This document shows positions 1 to 8,093 of a stretch of DNA of 42,048 bases, in pieces; position 1 is the first letter of the stretch, and each line of letters opens with the position of its first letter. The stretch lies in assembly GCA_015231175.1 (NCBI GenBank), contig JADGBZ010000023.1, forward strand, positions 1-42,048, written 5' to 3'. The position numbers and the translations under genes are program-made. Source of the stretch: Magnetococcales bacterium (GTDB lineage Bacteria > Pseudomonadota > Magnetococcia > Magnetococcales > DC0425bin3). The notes beneath the pieces are model-generated. The model had not been told where the DNA came from. It made no database searches and was given only the letters and a program-made list of their open reading frames with translations.

Positions 1-1
1 C

Positions 2-535
2 GCTTTTTGCGTCCCCGTCATATGTCAAGCCTCAAAAAACTTGAACATCGAGTTTTCAAGAGGGTTTGTAGAACACCCGAAAGTGGAATCCAAGAAAGCC
101 AACGCCATTGAGGATAACGCAGAAACGGCTAAGTGGTTGATGCCAGCAGGACACTATGCTGTCGTCCGCAGACTTTCCTCGAAGGAGGAAAAGCGCCGGA
201 TTGTTCCTGCTGTGTTCGATCCCAACAGGATCCCATGTCCCGGTGGCAAGGTCGGCTTCGAGAACCACTTGAACGTTCTTCACGAGAGGAAAAAAGGGCT
301 GCGTCCAGATGTGGCCCGGGGCCTTGCTGTCTACCTCGGATCGACTTTGGCGGACCAATGGCTGCGGCGTTTCAACGGACACACTCAGGTCAACGCGGGC
401 GACTTGCGGGTGCTTCGTTATCCCGACATGGATACCCTGGTGAAATGGGGTAAACGCATCGGTACAGTTCTTCCGCGCCAGGAGGAAATAGACGATATGG
501 TAGAGGAAGCGGTTCGTGCCAAGCAAAATAGATGA
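2..535 (+). CDS. BsuBI/PstI-type DNA adenine methyltransferase, C-terminal part (cut by window edge)
   Basis: This is the C-terminal end of a type II modification methylase. The reading frame is open to the first bases of the window, so the TTG at 41 is not the real start and the catalytic N-terminal domain lies outside. Visible are the stretches SSKEEKRRIVPAVFDP, IGFENHLN-like GKVGFENHLNVLHERKKG and the closing FNGHTQVNAGDLRVLRYP, which are characteristic of the C-terminal part of the PstI/BsuBI methylase family. The stop overlaps the start of the downstream restriction gene by 20 bp, so the two are translationally linked. By family, the enzyme would protect CTGCAG sites by adenine methylation; that specificity is inferred. 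The base composition looks more A+T-rich than the housekeeping genes, which fits a horizontally acquired cassette. Confidence 0.8.
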   Translation, partial: AFCVPVICQASKNLNIEFSRGFVEHPKVESKKANAIEDNAETAKWLMPAGHYAVVRRLSSKEEKRRIVPAVFDPNRIPCPGGKVGFENHLNVLHERKKGLRPDVARGLAVYLGSTLADQWLRRFNGHTQVNAGDLRVLRYPDMDTLVKWGKRIGTVLPRQEEIDDMVEEAVRAKQNR

Positions 536-1466
536 GGCGATGGAAATCATCGCATCCCTTGGGTTTCCAAGGGCACAACAAAATGAGCGATCGGCTCTTT
601 CGTTGCTTGCCTTGGTCCAACTTCGCGAGAATGGTTCGTGGCAAAAACTTTCTGATCCGAAACTCGGCATTCGGGCAATCCTGGATTTTTGTCGCAACGA
701 TTACGGCAAACCTTACGCCGAGAACTCGCGTGAGTCTTTCCGCAAGGAAACGATGCACCAGTTTGTGGCAGGTGGTCTTGCTTTCCAAAATCCTGACGAA
801 CCCGGTCGTGCCCCGAACAGCCCAAAGTGGTGTTACCAGATTGCTCCAAACGCAAAGATCATGCTGGAAAGTTACGGGACTTCCGCCTGGAACAAAACTC
901 TCGCCACCTATTTGGCGAAATCGGTCACCTTGGCAGAGAAATACAAATGTGAACGGGAGATGGCCATGGTGTCCTGTGTCCTTCCTGAGGGGGAGACGCT
1001 GAGGTTATCACCTGGATCTCATAGTGAACTGATCAGGGATATTGTCGAGCAGTTTGCCCCCCGTTTTGCCCCTGGAGCACGTCTTGTCTACATTGGAGAC
1101 ACTGGCAACAAGGGTGTTGTTTTCGACGAGGACCACCTTGCAACGCTTGGTGTTGTTGTTCATGAGCGAGGCAAAATGCCAGACGTCGTCATTCACGACG
1201 AAAAACGAAACTGGCTTATCCTTGTCGAGTCCGTGACCAGCGTTGGGCCGGTGGATGGGAAACGTCATGCCGAGCTTCTCCATCTTTTCGCGGCGTCAAA
1301 AGCCGGGATGGTTTTTGTGACCGCCTTCCCCGACCGCTTTTTGATGGCCCGCTTCTTGACAGATATTGCATGGGAGACCGAGGTATGGGTGGCTGATAAT
1401 CCAAGCCATCCCATACACTTCAATGGCAAGCGGTTTCTTGGTCCTTATGGGAAGCAGAGGAACTGA
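516..1466 (+). CDS. BsuBI/PstI family type II restriction endonuclease
   Basis: The 316-residue product matches the full usual length of the BsuBI/PstI restriction endonuclease family. An N-terminal helical region is followed by the catalytic C-terminal half with the family hallmarks LVYIGDTGNKGVVFDE, then PDVVIHDEKRNWLILVE and SVTSVGPVDGKRHAEL, and the closing DIAWETEVWVAD and HFNGKRFLGP. The PDVV...LVE...K arrangement is a PD-(D/E)xK-type nuclease core. Translation starts at GTG 516, with a GAGGAAG Shine-Dalgarno about 7 bp upstream inside the methylase gene; the 20-bp overlap keeps nuclease production behind methylase translation. The family cleaves CTGCAG, which is inferred for this member. 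The gene ends 6 bp before the convergently transcribed activase-like gene, with no obvious terminator between. It appears intact. Confidence 0.9.
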   Translation: MPSKIDEAMEIIASLGFPRAQQNERSALSLLALVQLRENGSWQKLSDPKLGIRAILDFCRNDYGKPYAENSRESFRKETMHQFVAGGLAFQNPDEPGRAPNSPKWCYQIAPNAKIMLESYGTSAWNKTLATYLAKSVTLAEKYKCEREMAMVSCVLPEGETLRLSPGSHSELIRDIVEQFAPRFAPGARLVYIGDTGNKGVVFDEDHLATLGVVVHERGKMPDVVIHDEKRNWLILVESVTSVGPVDGKRHAELLHLFAASKAGMVFVTAFPDRFLMARFLTDIAWETEVWVADNPSHPIHFNGKRFLGPYGKQRN

Positions 1467-1472
1467 AGTTTT

Positions 1473-4400
1473 TCAAGCGTTTTCTTGCCGGGTGCCAGCC
1501 CCCTGCATGCACCGGTGCAACCGTTCCGCCTGTAGGCAAAAGGCATCCAATCTGGCATCGATGCGTTGTGGAAAGGCGCCACCGTCCGTTTCGATGGCCA
1601 GGAAGGGGAGGGAGGGGTTTTTTTCCAGGAGGGCAGCCAAAGGTTTTTCACCGGGGCAGGCGGCGACTTTGTTGGCTGGCGTCAAGGCATCCACCATGAC
1701 GGCTTCGGCGATCCGATTGGGCAGACAGCCGAAAGGGGCGATGGCAATCACGCCGCAGACACGCGACGCAACTTCCAGAAGGCCACTGCCCACGGTCAGG
1801 ATGGTCTCTCCGGCCAGGGCGGGTGAAACAAATTTTTCTCCAGCCCGGATGATCTCCGGCAATGGTGGCGGGTTGTGAACCAGCAGACCGGATTTGAGCA
1901 GAATCCGGCGCAGGCGCCGTTCGTCACGCGCCATGACTTTTTTGCGCAAGGCAAACACCATTTTCTCCCACACTGACATGTGACCATCCACCTGGCCAGC
2001 GTCCACCAGGGCGTTGGAGTAGTGGACCCATTCGGCAATGCCGGTGGGGAGGGTGGCAAAGCCCCGTTCGGCCAGGCGTTGCACCAGGAACCCACGGGAA
2101 AAGGGGTCGCGCCGGACATAGATCTCCCCCGAAAGCGCTACCAGGGGAACCTCCTCAACCGGGCGGCGCAGAGGGATGGCCGCCAGCCTGGCTGCCGCAC
2201 TGGTCAAGGCCTTCTCCAGGGCCGCCAGGGTGCCAGTGGCCATGGCGTCCAGGACAGGACGCCACGTGTGCTGCAATGTCGTCAGGGCCGCTTCAGGCTC
2301 TTGGGCATTGGCCAATAGCATGGCGCGCACCTCCTCCATCATGTCAGCCAGAAGAATGCCCCACCAGGTGAACCGGGAAAAACGTGTTCCCAATCCACCG
2401 TAGGAATTTTCCGAGGTGAGCGAGAGGAGAAAAACATCAGGCTTGGCCAAACGACGCACCAAATCTTCCATGAAGATGGCATATTGGCCAAAGCGGCAGG
2501 GTCCAGAGGCCGTCGGCATGAAATAAAGCAAAATTTCATGCGGGTCGGTGCGGGTTTCCAGGTGTTGCACCAGCATGCCGGTGGTCAGGATCAGGGGAAG
2601 ACACTCGCGCCCCGAGACATGGGCGCGTCCGCGTTGCAAAACGGTGGCATCGGCGGCCCCATGGCCGATAGCATGAAATCCCACCAGGCGCAAAGCGGTG
2701 GTCAGGGCTTCCGTGAAAAACAGACCGACCCATGGAACCAATACCTTGACCCGGGGATCGCTGGCTGGAATCTTGGCGCCGGAGGCGGTGATGACCCAGG
2801 CGCGGCCATGACGAAAAAAGAGACGCGCCGGAGGAAGATGCGCGGTCGCAACCCCGGGTTGCGCTGCAACAGGTGGGCGCGGCATTTTTTCAAGAATGGA
2901 TGTGGCTGCCCAGGTGTTCGGTAACGCATCGGGGTCCAGGGGGCTGGCTCCCTGGCAGGTCCAGGACAGCGTCCTGGTGGGGTTCGGGGCGAAGCCCTGA
3001 CAAAGGCTTTCATATCCAGGCTTGTCTTGAAACGCATCGGGGTCCAGGGGGCTCGCTCCCTGGCAGGTTCGGGACAGCGCCCTGGTGGGGTTCGGGGCGA
3101 AGCCCTGACAAGGGCTTTCATATCCAGGCTCATCTTGAAAGGGTGCTGAGTTGTGACGCATGGAGATGCCTCGTTCTTTTGAGGCAAGGTTTGCCAACGC
3201 CACTTTCTGGTGACCCACCACGACATCCAGAAAAGCCTCGATGCGGGTCTCCAATCCGGCATCCGCCGTGTGACCGTCCAGTTCCAGGATGAGAAAAGGC
3301 TTGTGTTGAGCCTCCATGATCTCCCGAAAATAGCCCAGGATGAAGGAATCCGGTCCACAGCCAAAATAGGTGATAAACACGCCGAACAGACGGGGATGAC
3401 GGGCGGTGAAACGGGTCGCCTTCAAGAGCTTTTGACCCAAACCCCAGTACATGTTCTCCTTGGCAGGGTCGGCATGGGCGGGCAGTTGGTCAAAGGCCAG
3501 AGTGGGCATCCCCCGCGTGGCAAATTTGGTGGAGATGCCCAGGTTGGCATCCGGCGTCAACCCTCCATAGGGTCGTGAAAACAGAACGATGCCGGTCTGT
3601 TCCGAATGTTGTTCCAACGTTGCCAGGGTACGTTCCCCCTCGGCCAGGAGCGTTTGTTCCCAGGCGCGCTGTTTTTGTGCGGCGGTTTGCCAGGCCATCG
3701 CAGCCAAGCTGAGGGAGATCCCCATCTCTCTGGCCATCTCCATGAGGGGCGCCACACCCCCTTCCAGACCATGCGTAAAATCCAACAGGGGTGACAGGAT
3801 ACGCACACCGCGTTGCTGCAAGGCGGTCAACTCGGGGCGAAAGGCGGCCTGCACATAGAATGGTTCGGCCTGCACGATGGGACATGCCTGGGAAAAGGTG
3901 TGTCCGGGCTGCGCCGGTACCGCCCGAAAATGGGGCAGGAACAGATAGTCCGGCGGATCATCCAGGTTGAGAAGGGTATGCAGATAGCCATGGGCCAACT
4001 CGGCAGGATGACAGAGAGCGGCGTTGCGCCGTTCGATTCCTGCCGGCGAGCACGTCTCCGGCACCAGGGGTTGCCACCCCAGGGCGGCGAAAAAATGGGT
4101 ATAGAGGGGTTGAAATTGATGCAACATGAAACTGCGATTCAATCCCACCCTGCCCCGTGCGGCTTTGACCTCCATGCGGCTGGCGGCAAGTTGCGTGTCA
4201 CGTCGTGCCATGACCCGGTCCAAGGCGGCTGCATCGACGCGCAGGTGTTGTCGGGCGTTGACGTATTTGTTGCAGGCTCCGCCAAAAGGCACCCGATGCC
4301 CCTCCACCTCGAACACGGCGATGTCGCAATGGCGATCACAGGCCATTTGGGTGCCGGGGCAGGTAAAGTGCCTGGTTATGTGAATCTCCTTGTCGGCCAG

Positions 4401-6182
4401 TTTTTGCAGATCGAAATGTCCGGCTGCCATGGTGGCATCCCGGAGACGCCGCTCGATCTGCAAAGCCACTCCCAGGGCCCCCATCAGGCCGGGCTCAGGG
4501 GGCACGACGATGGGAACGCCCAGGAGGCCGGCCATGGCCAACGGCACGGCATGGTTGTAACAAACGCCGCCCTGCATGAAAACGCGCCGTCCCACCGGGC
4601 GTTGTCCCTTGACCCGATGCAGATAGTTGATCCCGATGGCATAGACCAGGCCGGCCACGATCTCTTCCCGGGAACAACCGGAGTGAACGGCATTGTTGAC
4701 ATCCGTTGCGATAAAGGCGGCACACTGGTCGCTGAAGGTTGGTATCCGTTCACCCCGCATGGCCGCTGTGGCGATCTCTTGCAGGGAGACTCCCAGGGTC
4801 TCCCAGGCGGCCTCCTCCAGGAAGGAGCCGGTGCCCGCCGCACAGGCTTCATTCATGGCATAATCGATGGGAACGCCGTGGGCCAGGCGGGTGTATTTGG
4901 CATCCTGGCCGCCGATTTCAAACAGGGTTTCCACCTCCGGGTCAAAGTGGGCAGCCGCTGTGGCGTGGGCGACGATTTCGTTGATGATGCCGGTCGCATG
5001 GGCGTGCAACCCGGCGATCTGGCGACCGGAACCGGTGATGCCCAGGCCCTCGATCACCACGTCGCTGGCGTCGGGAAGGGCTGCGGCAAGTTGTTGCCGG
5101 ATGGCCCGATAACAGGCCCGGGCCGCCCCAACCGGGTCACCGTTGGTTCGCAGGTAGATCGCGGCCAGAAAGGCTTGATCGTTGCTGCGCAACAAAACCG
5201 CCTTGGTGGTGGTGGAGCCGACATCCAGGCCCAGGACGCAGCGATCCCCCGGGTGGGGCGTTTGTCGGGAGAGGGTCTTGGATGTGACCAGATGGGCATG
5301 CGTGGCGAGGGGAGGAAGGGAACTGAATGTCTGGGTGCGTTGCAGAATGAATTGATCCCGGGCAGGCAGGGGCAATGTGACATGCGTCATGGCCCATATG
5401 GCAGCGCCCAGGGCTTCGAAACAGGTCGCCCAGGAGGAGACCGCCACTTGTGGATGTTCCCGGCGCAGGTACTCCAGCATGAGCCGGTTGCGCGTCACCC
5501 CGCCTGTCAGCAATACCGCTCCCGAGGTGCGTGCCTTGACGAGCAGTTCCATCACTTTGCCAGCCATCATGCGGCACAGGCCGGCAACGATTTTTTCCCG
5601 ATCCACCCCCTTGTTGGCCGCGTGGGTGCAGTCGGACTTGCAAAACACGGAGCAGCGCCCGGAGACCGGATAAGGGTCGGCAACCCATGGCAGGGAGACG
5701 GCAGCTTCCAGAGAGATGCCCAGACGGCGGACCTGCTGCAAAAAAAACTCCCCGGTTCCCGAGGCGCAGGTGCTGCCGGCCACAACACCGGATATCTGAC
5801 CGCCTGGTGTGAGGGGATAGACGAGAAACCCTTCCCCGCCCAGCGCCAGCACGGCCTGGAACCCACGGCCTTGAATATCCGGCAGGGTCAAGGCCTGTTC
5901 CACGGCCCAGGGTTCGGGAATACGTGTCAGATTGACCCGCTGGGAAAAACGCCCTCCGGTGACCGCCGCGCCGGCAAATGACTCCTCCTGCCAATGGGCG
6001 AGCAGGTCGCGCAAGTGGGTTTCCGGGTCACCCAGATGGGCGCGAGATGTGCTTTCGACCACCTGCCAGGGAGAATCTTCGGCAGCGTCGATGCAATGCT
6101 CCAGGACCACAGCCGAAATCGTTGCAGCGCCGATGCAAAGCCCCAGAGTGCGTCTTTGTCTGGACTTGTCGGGGTGTTCCAT
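1473..6182 (-). CDS. giant 2-hydroxyacyl-CoA dehydratase activase-like protein with two ASKHA ATPase domains and in-frame repeat insertion
   Basis: About 1569 residues from the ATG at 6182; the frame stays open to a TTG at 6305, but the first 41 extra residues look non-coding. Two BadF/BadG/BcrA/BcrD-type ASKHA ATPase domains come first. Domain one (about residues 10-280) contains STCASGTGEFF and CSVFCKSDC. Domain two (about 313-590) contains LGLDVGSTTTKAVLL, IGGQDAKY, ACAAGTGSF and SDQCAAF. A DUF2229/COG3580-like region (about 640-1000) and a COG3581-like C-terminal region with GRECLPLILTTG follow. Such proteins resemble the ATP-driven Fe-S activators of 2-hydroxyacyl-CoA dehydratases and benzoyl-CoA reductases; the conserved cysteines suggest [4Fe-4S] clusters. 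The substrate and partner are unknown. Residues of about 1010-1086 are encoded by two tandem 108-bp copies of the hairpin repeat, lying in the linker before the C-terminal region. The gene has no operon neighbours. Confidence 0.8.
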   Translation of the reverse strand: MEHPDKSRQRRTLGLCIGAATISAVVLEHCIDAAEDSPWQVVESTSRAHLGDPETHLRDLLAHWQEESFAGAAVTGGRFSQRVNLTRIPEPWAVEQALTLPDIQGRGFQAVLALGGEGFLVYPLTPGGQISGVVAGSTCASGTGEFFLQQVRRLGISLEAAVSLPWVADPYPVSGRCSVFCKSDCTHAANKGVDREKIVAGLCRMMAGKVMELLVKARTSGAVLLTGGVTRNRLMLEYLRREHPQVAVSSWATCFEALGAAIWAMTHVTLPLPARDQFILQRTQTFSSLPPLATHAHLVTSKTLSRQTPHPGDRCVLGLDVGSTTTKAVLLRSNDQAFLAAIYLRTNGDPVGAARACYRAIRQQLAAALPDASDVVIEGLGITGSGRQIAGLHAHATGIINEIVAHATAAAHFDPEVETLFEIGGQDAKYTRLAHGVPIDYAMNEACAAGTGSFLEEAAWETLGVSLQEIATAAMRGERIPTFSDQCAAFIATDVNNAVHSGCSREEIVAGLVYAIGINYLHRVKGQRPVGRRVFMQGGVCYNHAVPLAMAGLLGVPIVVPPEPGLMGALGVALQIERRLRDATMAAGHFDLQKLADKEIHITRHFTCPGTQMACDRHCDIAVFEVEGHRVPFGGACNKYVNARQHLRVDAAALDRVMARRDTQLAASRMEVKAARGRVGLNRSFMLHQFQPLYTHFFAALGWQPLVPETCSPAGIERRNAALCHPAELAHGYLHTLLNLDDPPDYLFLPHFRAVPAQPGHTFSQACPIVQAEPFYVQAAFRPELTALQQRGVRILSPLLDFTHGLEGGVAPLMEMAREMGISLSLAAMAWQTAAQKQRAWEQTLLAEGERTLATLEQHSEQTGIVLFSRPYGGLTPDANLGISTKFATRGMPTLAFDQLPAHADPAKENMYWGLGQKLLKATRFTARHPRLFGVFITYFGCGPDSFILGYFREIMEAQHKPFLILELDGHTADAGLETRIEAFLDVVVGHQKVALANLASKERGISMRHNSAPFQDEPGYESPCQGFAPNPTRALSRTCQGASPLDPDAFQDKPGYESLCQGFAPNPTRTLSWTCQGASPLDPDALPNTWAATSILEKMPRPPVAAQPGVATAHLPPARLFFRHGRAWVITASGAKIPASDPRVKVLVPWVGLFFTEALTTALRLVGFHAIGHGAADATVLQRGRAHVSGRECLPLILTTGMLVQHLETRTDPHEILLYFMPTASGPCRFGQYAIFMEDLVRRLAKPDVFLLSLTSENSYGGLGTRFSRFTWWGILLADMMEEVRAMLLANAQEPEAALTTLQHTWRPVLDAMATGTLAALEKALTSAAARLAAIPLRRPVEEVPLVALSGEIYVRRDPFSRGFLVQRLAERGFATLPTGIAEWVHYSNALVDAGQVDGHMSVWEKMVFALRKKVMARDERRLRRILLKSGLLVHNPPPLPEIIRAGEKFVSPALAGETILTVGSGLLEVASRVCGVIAIAPFGCLPNRIAEAVMVDALTPANKVAACPGEKPLAALLEKNPSLPFLAIETDGGAFPQRIDARLDAFCLQAERLHRCMQGAGTRQENA
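2923..3146 (-). repeat. two tandem in-frame copies of the hairpin repeat inside the activase-like gene
   Basis: Two units with a period of exactly 108 bp (2923-3030 and 3031-3138, with the conserved GCACCCTTTCAAG-type edge reaching 3146) lie on the minus strand. Because 108 is a multiple of three, each adds 36 codons; the encoded units begin FQDEPGYESPCQGF and FQDKPGYESLCQGF and both end ASPLDPDA. The DNA matches the intergenic copies at 6307, 24867 and 30312. The central stem of the 2923-3030 unit reads CCAGGAC/GTCCTGG. The two units differ at several positions, so the duplication is not brand new. Confidence 0.95.
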
Positions 6183-6306
6183 GCGACTCTTCTGAGACAG
6201 ATGCGACCTCCTTTCCTGCAACAGATACACGCCATGGGTACGATGCCCATCCCGGTCGAAAGAGACGACCTGACCGCCAGCCGACCATCTTAACAAAGAT
6301 GGCAAC

Positions 6307-6448
6307 GATTCGGCACCCTTTCAAGAAAAGCTTGGATATGAAAGCCTTTGTCAGGGTTTCGCTCCGAACCCCACCAGGACTTTGTCCTGGACCTGCCAGG
6401 GAGCCGGCTCCCTGGACCCGACTCGTTGCCGGGTGCCGAGTAGTTTCC
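6307..6448 (+). repeat. interspersed hairpin repeat, intergenic copy
   Basis: A full copy starting near GATTCGGCACCCTTTCAAG and running through three hairpin modules: the CAGGGTTTCGCTCCG region, CCAGGAC-TTT-GTCCTGG, and a perfect 20-bp palindrome of CCAGGGAGCC and GGCTCCCTGG. The distal end (CGTTGCCGGGTGCCGAGTAGTTTCC) corresponds to the GGTGAATAGTTAC end seen at 24867 and 32569. It fills the space between the divergent activase-like gene and the glycosyltransferase fusion and stops only a few bases before the ATG at 6453. Besides this repeat I see no clear promoter in 6183-6452. Confidence 0.9.
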
Positions 6449-6452
6449 GGCC

Positions 6453-8093
6453 ATGAATGAAAACCTGACGAAGCAGAATCCAGGGGACAGGCCTCCTGGC
6501 GGGCCCGGAGAGGCGCTCCGGGATCCTGACCAGCACCCGCCGATTTTTGTCTCCATCGCCAGTTATCGCGATGTGGATTGTGTCCAGACCATGACCGACC
6601 TTTTTGCCAAGGCGACTTATCCGGAGCGGGTACATGTGGGGGTTTTGTGGCAAGTCGCCCCCGAAGATGGTGAGATTTTTACCCAGGTTCCCGAACGTTG
6701 GCGTGAGAACATCCGGGGCGAGGCCGTCGATGCGGGAAAAAGTCTGGGGGTGTGTTGGGCGCGCCACCGGATCCAGGAGCGGTTTTGGCAGCACGAGCCG
6801 TTTTATTTCCAGATCGACAGCCATTGTCGTTTTGATCCGAAGTGGGACGAACGGTTGCTTGCCATGTTGCGCCAGGCCCCCTCGGGGCGGGCTGTTCTCT
6901 CCACCCATCCCAACGCATTTCATCCACCTGATCAATTGGTGCGCAACGGATTGCCCATCATGAAGGCGGGACGCTTTGATGACCATGGTACGTTGATTCC
7001 CGTGGCCAAGATGATCTCCCTGGAACATCGTCCGGCCCTGCCCATCTCTTCGCCTTTCATCGGGGCAGGTTTTTTGTTTGCTCCGGCGTCCATCATCCAG
7101 GATGTGCCCTATGACCCTTTCCTCTATTTCCATGGCGAAGAGATCACGTTTTCCGTGCGTCTCTGGTCCTGGGGATATGACCTTTTCACCCCCAACGACG
7201 TTCTGGTTTTTCACGACTATGGCACGACGCGGGGGCGCCGGCGTCATTGGGACGATCATGTGGATTGGACGCGGATCAACCGCCGTGCCGTGGCCCGGGT
7301 GCAACATGTGCTCGGTGTGCAAACATCCACGGACCCGGATGCCATCCAGCAACTGGAGCGTTATGGCCTGGGTGAGGTCCGCTCCCTGGATGAGTATGAA
7401 ACATTTGCCGATGTGGATTTTCGCAAGCGTCGTATAGGTGTTCGCGCCACGGATGCCCACTTTCCTCCGGCCCCCTCCACCCGGAAGGAGGCGCTGACCA
7501 TGCGGCGCAGTTTTACCCACATCTACCGGCAAAACAAGTGGCGGGCGCCCGAGACGCGCAGCGGGCCAGGCTCCGCCCCCCTGGTCACGGCGGCCTTGCG
7601 GGACCGCCTGGCAGGGCTTTGGCAGGAACTGAATGTACGCATTTTGGTGGATGCCGGTTGCGGAGATGTACGCTGGCTGGAGGCCATCACGCCCCGGGTT
7701 GCTTTATACCTTGGTTTCGATCTGGTGGAAGATTTGATCGCCAACAATCGTATTCTGTTTGGTTCGCGCAAAAACCATTTTTTCAATGTTGCCGATATTA
7801 CACAGGATGTGTTTCCCCGGGGGGATCTCCTGCTCTGCCGCAACACGTTGACCCACCTTCCCAACGCCCTTGTCCAGGCGGCCCTGGACGTATTTTGGGC
7901 CAGTGGCACACGTTATCTGCTCTTGACCACCTTTCCCGGCGCCGGCAATACGGAGATCGAGCCCGGCCATTGGCGCAAGATCGATCTGACAGCGCCACCT
8001 TTCTCCCTTCCTCCTCCTCTCAGGATGGTGCAGGATGGCAGCCCGGCCAATGGTTGCTACCTGGGATTGTGGGAGAACTTGAAGAGTCGTTGA
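6453..8093 (+). CDS. GlcNAc-transferase (PF11397-like) fused to a SAM-dependent methyltransferase-like domain
   Basis: 546 residues in two parts. Residues of about 31-300 resemble the UDP-GlcNAc transferase domain known from eukaryotic Skp1-hydroxyproline GlcNAc-transferase: IFVSIASYRDVDC at the start, YFQIDSHCRFDPKWDE (a D-x-H-type metal/nucleotide site near residue 121), GAGFLFAPASIIQDVPYDP and FHGEEITFSVRLW. Residues of about 375-510 look like a class I methyltransferase: VDAGCGDVRWLEAI is motif I and LGFDLVEDLI follows. The acceptor is unknown; a surface polysaccharide or protein is plausible. The ATG at 6453 lacks a strong Shine-Dalgarno and directly follows the repeat; the first 30 residues are low-complexity, so the start is uncertain. 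The next gene begins immediately after the stop codon, suggesting co-translation. Confidence 0.8.
   Translation: MNENLTKQNPGDRPPGGPGEALRDPDQHPPIFVSIASYRDVDCVQTMTDLFAKATYPERVHVGVLWQVAPEDGEIFTQVPERWRENIRGEAVDAGKSLGVCWARHRIQERFWQHEPFYFQIDSHCRFDPKWDERLLAMLRQAPSGRAVLSTHPNAFHPPDQLVRNGLPIMKAGRFDDHGTLIPVAKMISLEHRPALPISSPFIGAGFLFAPASIIQDVPYDPFLYFHGEEITFSVRLWSWGYDLFTPNDVLVFHDYGTTRGRRRHWDDHVDWTRINRRAVARVQHVLGVQTSTDPDAIQQLERYGLGEVRSLDEYETFADVDFRKRRIGVRATDAHFPPAPSTRKEALTMRRSFTHIYRQNKWRAPETRSGPGSAPLVTAALRDRLAGLWQELNVRILVDAGCGDVRWLEAITPRVALYLGFDLVEDLIANNRILFGSRKNHFFNVADITQDVFPRGDLLLCRNTLTHLPNALVQAALDVFWASGTRYLLLTTFPGAGNTEIEPGHWRKIDLTAPPFSLPPPLRMVQDGSPANGCYLGLWENLKSR

Noticed and set aside
2923-3146. CRISPR-like or tandem domain repeat
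   Set aside because: Only two units of 108 bp without spacers, and the same unit occurs singly elsewhere, so it is an inserted interspersed repeat.
3813-5981. 722-codon plus-strand open frame
   Set aside because: It is antisense to the activase-like gene, has a low-complexity Gly/His/Gln-rich product with no motifs, and is explained by strong G+C codon bias.
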